A model generated the notes under the pieces. That model had not been told where the DNA came from, did no database searches, and saw nothing but the letters and a program-made list of their open reading frames with translations. From Rhodothermia bacterium (GTDB taxonomy: Bacteria > Bacteroidota > Rhodothermia > Rhodothermales > JAAAOL01), in the NCBI GenBank assembly GCA_030428385.1, contig JAUIDY010000025.1, forward strand, positions 1-57,797: DNA of 57,797 bases, in the 5' to 3' direction. Each line of letters begins with the position of its first letter. The stretch's first letter is position 1. The position numbers and the translations under genes were made by a program. Positions 51,814-57,797 of the stretch are shown piece after piece.

Positions 51814-53091
51814 TGGAAGAACGCCAGCCCGGACTTGATGCAATCCTTCCGGGTTGAAGTGTTTATTTATGGCCTCGCGTACCTGTAGAAGGGTTACGGC
51901 CTGTACTTCTGGCACATAGGTATCTAGGTACGACGTCGGGAACCCACGTTGGGCATTGTGATGAAGGGCCCCTGCCAATCCTTCTGTCGTAGCAAGTCCT
52001 ACCTGAAAGCTACCCGAGACAGTGGTTTTATGATTTTCCAACTCGGTATCTGAGGGCCCTTCCGTGATATACGTATTTACGACTTCTAACGTCGCATCTA
52101 CGCCTTCTTGCAGACGATCATGGCTTAAGGTCACTTTGATTTGCCAATGTCCGGGGTGCCATGTGCGAATCCCTGCTAGCCCGGAACGGATACCGTAAGT
52201 CAGCCCAAGTTCATCACGCACAGTCGCCATCAAGCGGGCTGAAAAATTCCCGCCCAATATGTGGTTTGCCAGATAAAGCGGGACAAAGAGGTCATCCTGT
52301 CGCATCATGGAGAGTCCATGCCCAAACAGGACATCTACATTTGCTTTATCAGGAAAAGGGATTTCTAATGTCGATGGAGGCTGCATCTTGAGGCCACTGG
52401 CATAAGACGCTTGCGCAAGATGAGGCTCCCACCCCCCGAAATGTAATTGAACGGCCTGAACTATTTGGTCAACATCAAGATCTCCCACGAATACGAGAAT
52501 CAACTCATTTGATCCAAAATGGCTGTTGTGGAACGTGCGGACCGACTCAGGCTCGAGAGACTCAAGAGATTTTATGCTGGCAGGGGTTGACGTTGAATAA
52601 TTTGGATGGGCCTCGGGATATAGTTCCCTTCGCAATGCCCCACCTGCTTGAATCCCCGTATCGTCTAAAGCCCGTTGAAAACCGGCCATCATTCGGGCAC
52701 GGGTCTTTTCGAATTCGTCGGCTTCAAGACGCGGCGCTTGGAGTTGCTCAGCCATAACAGCAACAACGTCTGGCACATCATCCCGAAGAGCCTGTCCTGA
52801 AAACTCAACGAAAGGGCCATGGGCTGAAAAGGAAAGGTGTGCCCCTTTGTTCTCAAGCACGTCGGCCAGCACAAACCGATCCCGATGCTGCGTGCCCTTG
52901 TCTAAAAGGGCTGTTGTCATACGCAGCAGCAATTCTTCGTCCGATCCAAAGTTCGGGTGCGCTATAAACGACCCTTCCCAGGAAACGACCGATTGGACAG
53001 AGGTTTTTAAGAGCAACAACCGACACGGCCCCACTTGCAGATCGATGACGCGATCGCCGTAGCGCGTAGATGCTTGTGAGTTTGTGGACAT
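51787..53091 (-). CDS. M16 family protein, probably non-catalytic subunit
   Basis: 434 aa with the two-lobed M16 fold. The first lobe has no HxxEH zinc motif, although elements such as SYASGLKMQPPSTLEIPFPDKANVDVLFGHG and NFSARLMATVRDELGLTYGI match the second lobe and the usual Arg/Tyr pair. It resembles the inactive partner subunits of paired M16 proteases. Its start is only 2 bp downstream of the catalytic gene stop, which supports a heterodimer. No signal peptide is visible. Confidence 0.85.
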   Translation of the reverse strand: MSTNSQASTRYGDRVIDLQVGPCRLLLLKTSVQSVVSWEGSFIAHPNFGSDEELLLRMTTALLDKGTQHRDRFVLADVLENKGAHLSFSAHGPFVEFSGQALRDDVPDVVAVMAEQLQAPRLEADEFEKTRARMMAGFQRALDDTGIQAGGALRRELYPEAHPNYSTSTPASIKSLESLEPESVRTFHNSHFGSNELILVFVGDLDVDQIVQAVQLHFGGWEPHLAQASYASGLKMQPPSTLEIPFPDKANVDVLFGHGLSMMRQDDLFVPLYLANHILGGNFSARLMATVRDELGLTYGIRSGLAGIRTWHPGHWQIKVTLSHDRLQEGVDATLEVVNTYITEGPSDTELENHKTTVSGSFQVGLATTEGLAGALHHNAQRGFPTSYLDTYVPEVQAVTLLQVREAINKHFNPEGLHQVRAGVLPSGSQHRGG

Positions 53092-53093
53092 TG

Positions 53094-54416
53094 TCAGGTG
53101 GTTTCAACCTCAGGATTTGCAACTTCAGGGATGTAGCGTCCGGTCGTTCGGTGGCGAGGAACCAGATACCTCTGGGCCACCTGTTGGATATCATTTAATG
53201 AAACACGTTGTACCCGACCCAGATAGGTGGTGTACAGTTTCCAATCTCCCGCCGCAATGGCTTCGTTCAGTTGGGCTGCCACAGCAAATGCCCCATCCCG
53301 CCCAAAGGCTTCCTGCGCCTTCAATTGGTTCAAGGCGCGCGTTCGTTCCGCTTCCGTAATCCCCTGTTCTTGAATCTCCTGAATTACGCTTTCGATGACT
53401 TCTTCTACAGTCTCATGCGCGTGGCCGGGATTCAAGAGCGCATAGATATAAAAAAGGCCCGGATCTCGTAGTCTCGATACGGATACTCCAACTTGAGCCG
53501 TCATGCCGACGTCGGTGAGTTTGCGGTACAAGCGACTGTTTTTTCCTGAACCTAGCACCATAGCAAGGACATCGAGGGCATCGGTATCTGGATGGAACGC
53601 CCGTGGAGATTTGTAGCCCTGCATCAAGGCCCCCAACTGACCTGCTTTGCGAACTGTGACAAGCCGTTCTCCCAGCTGCTGTGGCTCGCGGGTTCCAACC
53701 TCGGGCACAGGTGCAGGTGCGGCAGGAATATCTCCAAAATGCTGATTCACCAGATCCAAAGTGGCGTTACGTTCAAAGTCACCGATGATGGAAAGGGTGG
53801 CGTTATCCGGCCAGTAGTAGGTTTCGTAAAAATGCCGGAGCCCCTCCCGCGTCACGTTCTCGATGTCACTGCGCCAGCCAATAGTGGGATGATGGTAGGA
53901 ATGAGCTACAAACGCCGTACTCCACACCGCATGGAATAGATTGCGAATCGGCTCGTTTTCCCCTCGGTCGAACTCGTTGAGAATAACCGTGCGTTCGGAA
54001 GCAAGGTCTTCTGGATCGAGCAAGACATTACGCATTCGGTCAGCCTCAATTTCTACGGCTTTGATGAGGTGGGCCTTGGGGAGTAATGCATAATAATTGG
54101 TTCGATCAAACCAGGTGGTTGCGTTTATCCGGGCTCCCACCCGCTGAAGCACATTAAACACCGACGTGCCCTGCTTTTTGTGGAAGCGGGCAGTTCCTTT
54201 GAACATCATATGTTCCAGAAAATGCGTCGCTCCCGTTAACCCAACCCCTTCGTTCCGACTTCCTACGTGATAGGTGATCATAAAAGCGACCACGGGTGCC
54301 GTGGTCTCGGGTAACATGAGGACACGCAATCCGTTGGACTTCAATCGGTAGGATTCGATGCCACCAGACTGTTCTTCGAATAGAAATGCTGGGTGGGTAA
54401 CGGGGGTACGTTCCAT
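53094..54416 (-). CDS. M16 family zinc metalloprotease, catalytic subunit
   Basis: 440 aa from the ATG at 54416. The zinc site HxxEH is in GATHFLEHMMFKGT, with the distal Glu in SERTVILNEFDRGEN. The second lobe has the GSGKNSRLYRKLTDVGMTAQVGVS segment with the conserved Arg/Tyr region. The enzyme should degrade oligopeptides or signal peptides in the cytoplasm or periplasm; no signal peptide is evident, so cytoplasmic is more likely. It is followed by the inactive partner gene after 2 bp. Confidence 0.92.
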   Translation of the reverse strand: MERTPVTHPAFLFEEQSGGIESYRLKSNGLRVLMLPETTAPVVAFMITYHVGSRNEGVGLTGATHFLEHMMFKGTARFHKKQGTSVFNVLQRVGARINATTWFDRTNYYALLPKAHLIKAVEIEADRMRNVLLDPEDLASERTVILNEFDRGENEPIRNLFHAVWSTAFVAHSYHHPTIGWRSDIENVTREGLRHFYETYYWPDNATLSIIGDFERNATLDLVNQHFGDIPAAPAPVPEVGTREPQQLGERLVTVRKAGQLGALMQGYKSPRAFHPDTDALDVLAMVLGSGKNSRLYRKLTDVGMTAQVGVSVSRLRDPGLFYIYALLNPGHAHETVEEVIESVIQEIQEQGITEAERTRALNQLKAQEAFGRDGAFAVAAQLNEAIAAGDWKLYTTYLGRVQRVSLNDIQQVAQRYLVPRHRTTGRYIPEVANPEVETT

Positions 54417-54488
54417 GGTAGACTGATTGATCGAAAAAGCGGTGCGGCGGGGTGTATGGCTCAACCTCTGCTTTGTTGCCAGGTACGT

Positions 54489-54528
54489 AAAAAAGAAAAT
54501 GGGTCGGTGATCATGTGATCACCGACCC
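54489..54528 (-). terminator. intrinsic terminator after rpsA
   Basis: GGGTCGGTGATCA and its exact complement TGATCACCGACCC form a 13-bp stem with a two-base loop (54501-54528). The minus strand continues with ATTTTCTTTTTT. It lies 28 bp after the rpsA stop. Confidence 0.88.
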
Positions 54529-54555
54529 AAGAGCATCTATGTTGAAATACACGCT

Positions 54556-57117
54556 CTATGCTTTCTCTTTTTCCTCTTCCTCAGTTGGCACCTCGGCTTC
54601 AACCTCCACCTCGGCGGTGGCTTCTGCGACCTCCGCTTCCTCAGGTGTTTCAGCTTCGGGAGCTACTTCTTCCGCCGTGGTGTCTTCCGAAACCACTTCA
54701 TCCGTTGCTGTGGCTGCACTGGCTTCGACCTCCTCCTCGGTGGCTTCTACTTCCGCCGTGACGTCTTCCGCCGTTGCTTCTTCGACAACTTCGGCTTCCG
54801 CCACTTCGGCTTCGACAACTTCGGCTTCCGCCACTTCAGCTTCAACAACTTCGGCTTCTGCAACTTCGGCTTCTGCAACTTCCGCTTCAGCGGCTTCCGC
54901 AGCATCTGCTTCGGCGGCTTCCATCTGGCGCTTCAGGTCTTCCAAGCCACTCAACTCGCCAAGGGTCGTCGGGCCTGTCGCGGCGGCGGAGCGCTGATAA
55001 TCCTGCACGGAACGGCGCTCACGTTCGCGTTCGACGCGGCGTTCTTGCTGCTCTTCTGCACGACGTGCGTCTTCAGCAGCGCGGTCTTTGGCCGTCTCAC
55101 TCAGGATAATTTCCTTGTTGTTGAGGTCGAACCGGATAACCCGCAGGGTCAATTCATCACCCCGGCGATACGCGTTTTGGAAGCTGGCGCTGTGTTTCAG
55201 TTCGCCTGCCGGAATGAAGCCTTCGACCTCTAGCGGAAGTTCAACAACCACGCCTTTGTCTTCGACGCTCTCCACCTTGGCTTTGGTATCGGCGCCTTCG
55301 GCGTACACGTTTGCAAAATCATTCCACGGGTTGGTCTGAATTTGCTTGTGGCCCAGCGAGATACGTTGGCGATCTTCATCAATGTCAAGAATAACGACGT
55401 CGAGTTCCAACCCTTTCTTCACCACCTCATTGGGGTGCTTCACCTTTTTCGTCCAGGAAAGGTCGCTGATGTGTACCAGCCCATCAATGCCCGTTTCGAT
55501 CTCGACGAAGACACCAAAGTTGGTGATGTTGCGCACCTTGCCGCGGAGCACGGTTCCCGGAGGATAGCGCTCGGCGAGGCCCTGCCATGGGTTCGACTCC
55601 AGTTGTTTCATTCCGAGGGAGATCTTCTTGCCCTCGTGGTCGATGTTGAGGATTTTGACCTCAACCAACTGACCGAGCGAAACCTTTTGCGAAGGATGGC
55701 GGATATGGTCCGTCCAACTCATTTCGGAGATGTGAACCAGCCCTTCGATGCCTTTCTCCAACTCGACAAAAGCCCCGTAGTCGGTAATCGAGACCACCTT
55801 GCCTTCGACGACCTGCGCCTCCACAAAGCGTTCCGAGATATTCTCCCAGGGATGGGCCTGCAACTGCTTGAGGCCGAGGGAGATACGCTGGCGCTCTTTA
55901 TCATAGTCGAGCACCACCACGGTAAGTTTTTCGTCGAGCTCAACGAGTTCGCTCGGATGCGACACGCGACCCCAAGAGAGGTCCGTGATGTGCAACAGAC
56001 CGTCCACCCCACCAAGGTCGATAAAGACTCCAAAGTCGGTGATGTTTTTGACGGTCCCTTCGAGCACCTGCCCTGCTTCCATCGTTGAAAGAATGGACTC
56101 GCGCTGAGACTCAAGCTCTTTCTCGATGAGCGCCTTATGCGAAACAACTACGTTTTCGTTCGTTGGGTTGATCTTGACGATCTTGAATTCCATGCGCTTC
56201 TCGAGGTACGCATCGAAGTCGCGTACAGGCCGAACATCTATCTGCGAACCAGGCAGGAATGCTTCGAGGCCTTCGAGGAGTTCAACGATCATCCCGCCTT
56301 TAATCCGGCGAACGATGAGTCCTTCGAGGACTTCCTCGTTGTTGAAGGCCGTCTCCACACGTTCCCAACGGCGGTACTTGTCGGCCTTAACTTTCGAGAT
56401 AACCGGTTGCCCGTGGTAATCTTCGATTCGTTCGAGGTAGATCTCCACCTCTTCTCCTGGCTCCAATTCACGGCCGAATTCGTTTTTGGCCACCACGCCA
56501 TCGCTTTTAAAACCAAAATCGATGACGACTTCTTTCTCACCCACACTCACCACGCGCCCTTTCACAATCTCGTGCTCGGAGACGTCGGTCAGGGTTTGCT
56601 CGATAAGGGCGGTAAGTTGCTCAAAACTAGCAACGTCTTCTTCCTCATCGGGAATATTTTCGAGGTCTTCTAGCTTGACGACGCGGCCGGTAATTTCGCC
56701 AGTGTACCCAACGACGTTGGCTTCAGGCTCGGCAGGTACCGGTTCGGGAGCGGGGGGAGCGCTGGATTCACTCACCGGCTCTTCCATTTCCTCTTCCGAG
56801 GGTGCGGAGGCTGCCTCTTCTTCTGAGGCTTCCGCTACTGGTTCTACCGCTTCAGCCTCTGCTTCGGTAACCGTGAGTTCTTCCGTTGCTGGCTCTTCTT
56901 CTGGTGCTACACTTGATTCTGGTGCGGCTTCGCTTTCTGCAACAGGGTCAGGCGTGGCTTCGGTCTCCGCTTCGGCAGGTGAAGCGTCTTCAGCGCTTGC
57001 GGCAACGACGGCTTCGGTGGCCTCTTCGGCAACCGCAGTTGTAATTTCAGTGACGGCGTCCGCGGCATCGGTCACCGCGTCTTCCGTGGAGGTGTTCTTT
57101 TGCTGATCTTCAGCCAT
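54556..57117 (-). CDS. rpsA: 30S ribosomal protein S1 with acidic extensions
   Basis: 853 aa from the ATG at 57117 (MAEDQQKNTS). The open frame extends further upstream without S1 similarity. A long acidic Ala/Glu/Val region fills about residues 10-155. Six S1 (OB-fold) domains follow from about 175 to 690, for example GTVKNITDFGVFIDLGGVDGLLHI, GKVVSITDYGAFVELEKGIEGLVHI and GKVRNITNFGVFVEIETGIDGLVHI. A basic, Arg/Glu-rich linker and a repeat tail (AEAEV and VEAEV units) end the protein. S1 binds mRNA and helps to unfold it on the ribosome; lineages with few Shine-Dalgarno sites rely on it more. cmk precedes it on the same strand. Confidence 0.94.
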   Translation of the reverse strand: MAEDQQKNTSTEDAVTDAADAVTEITTAVAEEATEAVVAASAEDASPAEAETEATPDPVAESEAAPESSVAPEEEPATEELTVTEAEAEAVEPVAEASEEEAASAPSEEEMEEPVSESSAPPAPEPVPAEPEANVVGYTGEITGRVVKLEDLENIPDEEEDVASFEQLTALIEQTLTDVSEHEIVKGRVVSVGEKEVVIDFGFKSDGVVAKNEFGRELEPGEEVEIYLERIEDYHGQPVISKVKADKYRRWERVETAFNNEEVLEGLIVRRIKGGMIVELLEGLEAFLPGSQIDVRPVRDFDAYLEKRMEFKIVKINPTNENVVVSHKALIEKELESQRESILSTMEAGQVLEGTVKNITDFGVFIDLGGVDGLLHITDLSWGRVSHPSELVELDEKLTVVVLDYDKERQRISLGLKQLQAHPWENISERFVEAQVVEGKVVSITDYGAFVELEKGIEGLVHISEMSWTDHIRHPSQKVSLGQLVEVKILNIDHEGKKISLGMKQLESNPWQGLAERYPPGTVLRGKVRNITNFGVFVEIETGIDGLVHISDLSWTKKVKHPNEVVKKGLELDVVILDIDEDRQRISLGHKQIQTNPWNDFANVYAEGADTKAKVESVEDKGVVVELPLEVEGFIPAGELKHSASFQNAYRRGDELTLRVIRFDLNNKEIILSETAKDRAAEDARRAEEQQERRVERERERRSVQDYQRSAAATGPTTLGELSGLEDLKRQMEAAEADAAEAAEAEVAEAEVAEAEVVEAEVAEAEVVEAEVAEAEVVEEATAEDVTAEVEATEEEVEASAATATDEVVSEDTTAEEVAPEAETPEEAEVAEATAEVEVEAEVPTEEEEKEKA
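54781..54900. repeat. 30-bp tandem repeats encoding the S1 C-terminal tail
   Basis: Units start at 54781, 54811, 54841 and 54871, about 3.8 copies of a 30-bp sequence beginning TTCGACAACTTCGGCTTCCG. They encode ten-residue steps of Glu/Val/Ala. Copies 1 and 2 are nearly identical; copies 3 and 4 diverge. The copy number may vary between strains. Confidence 0.75.
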
Positions 57118-57284
57118 AAAGGTTTGATTGGATTTCGCAGGAAGAGACTCCTGCACGTTGGCATCCGCTTGCAATCCCGCTACAAACGAAGCCCGGATTA
57201 AGGTGAAACATAACGCTGCAATGAGGCCTGTACGGGATGAAGGGTCGGCACCCTTCACAAGCACTCATCCGTAGGCGAATCGTT

Positions 57285-57797
57285 TTAAACGGTCCGTTTT
57301 GGGGCGCGTTCCCGTGCCCATTTCACAACGCACTGCACCTGCTCATCAATAGTCTTTCCGGTCGTATCGAGGTCTACGGCATCTTCAGCCCGCCGCAAAG
57401 GAGAAATGGCCCGTTCGCGGTCTTGTTTGTCGCGCTTTTCGATTTCCTCCAATACAGACTCATACGTTTGGGAAATCCCGCGCGACGATAACTCCTCGTG
57501 GCGGCGGCGCGCACGAACGCTGGGATCTGCCCCCATAAAAACTTTTAAATCAGCATGGGGGAATACAACGGTTCCGATGTCGCGCCCGTCTACAATGACG
57601 CCTCCTCCCGCTGCTTTAAAGGATGCGCCAATTTGACGCTGCATGGCGACCATCGCTTCACGAACCACGGCAAGGGTAGCCACCGAACTGGCATGTTGAC
57701 CTACTTCAGGGGTACGAATCTTTTCCGAAACGTCCTCTCCGTCGAGCCAGATGTGCATGCTTCCGTGCTCATGGGTCACGGCCAGCGTCACGGCTTT
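57285..57797 (-). CDS. cmk: cytidylate kinase (3' part)
   Basis: Nucleoside monophosphate kinase that phosphorylates CMP and dCMP. 171 codons are visible; the frame is open through the window edge, so the P-loop N-terminus is outside. The substrate-binding region VREAMVAMQRQIGASFKAAGGGVIVDGRDIGTVVFPHADLKVFMGAD and the lid RARRRHEELSSRG are present. The C-terminus DRERAISPLRRAEDAVDLDTTGKTIDEQV is typical. cmk upstream of rpsA on one strand is a widely conserved arrangement. The spacer to rpsA is 167 bp, so rpsA may have its own promoter as well. Confidence 0.95.
   Translation of the reverse strand, partial: KAVTLAVTHEHGSMHIWLDGEDVSEKIRTPEVGQHASSVATLAVVREAMVAMQRQIGASFKAAGGGVIVDGRDIGTVVFPHADLKVFMGADPSVRARRRHEELSSRGISQTYESVLEEIEKRDKQDRERAISPLRRAEDAVDLDTTGKTIDEQVQCVVKWARERAPKRTV

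Noticed and set aside
54781-54900. Tandem repeats as a separate mobile element
   Set aside because: They stay in frame with the S1 tail and encode the same Glu/Val/Ala pattern as the surrounding protein, so they are internal coding repeats.

Overview
The window reads as a chromosomal segment of a Rhodothermales-like member of the Bacteroidota/Rhodothermota, with moderate to fairly high GC. This is inference. It rests on a DUF4293 membrane protein, a GWxTD-domain TPR protein, a fused isobutyryl-CoA mutase, ribosomal proteins S16 and S1 with long Ala/Glu-rich extensions, a PabB-PabC fusion and a NhaD-type antiporter with a cleavable signal. I see no phage, insertion sequence, CRISPR array, rRNA or tRNA. 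Nearly all of the window is housekeeping or core-accessory DNA, and no gene-free stretch exceeds 300 bases. The longest gaps are 37978-38263 (divergent promoter region of nuoJ and purK), 898-1170 (a candidate structured RNA), 49338-49608 (between ffh and the folate cyclo-ligase gene, nothing recognised) and 6971-7219 (exbB promoter and leader).

Layout. 1-897: 5' part of recQ, leftward. 1171-3591: a glycosyltransferase running into a leftward DMT exporter and DUF4293 gene. 3622-8887: NAD-type isocitrate dehydrogenase, then a leftward ExbB / small membrane protein / ExbD / ExbD energy-transduction operon with a promoter at 7114-7142, preceded by an S41 protease. 9078-13719: rightward run of a PolX-like protein with a damaged polymerase site, a penicillin-acylase-family Ntn hydrolase and a BadF/NagK-type kinase whose GTG overlaps the previous stop. 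13772-18565: acs, ppk2 and pabB-pabC, leftward.

18746-23369: the most unusual block. It holds a serine esterase, a RimK-like ATP-grasp ligase, a circularly permuted ATP-grasp ligase and a class I glutamine amidotransferase overlapping it. All four keep their catalytic residues. The intergenic DNA on either side of the first ligase carries degenerate 7-bp periodic repeats. I read this as a biosynthetic cassette for an amide- or peptide-bonded small molecule of unknown identity.

23406-30002: DUF937 protein, Ser-rich lipoprotein, isobutyryl-CoA mutase (icmF), Mn-type superoxide dismutase and a PH-like protein. 30021-37977: leftward complex I membrane-arm operon nuoJ-K-L-M, then nhaD and a pterin carbinolamine dehydratase gene inserted before nuoN. 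38264-39916: purK-purE. 39922-49337: GWxTD protein, tyrS, a small soluble protein, smpB, an MqnA-like protein, and the classic ffh-rpsP-rimM-trmD-rplS translation operon. 49609-51813: folate cyclo-ligase, two PspC proteins and an orphan receiver domain. 51787-57797: an inactive/active pair of M16 peptidases, rpsA, and the 3' part of cmk.

Best leads: the ATP-grasp cassette, the PolX with two of three catalytic Asp residues replaced, the acs reading frame that continues upstream of its first usable start, the structured RNA plus terminator at 1015-1106, and the insertion of nhaD and phhB into the nuo operon.
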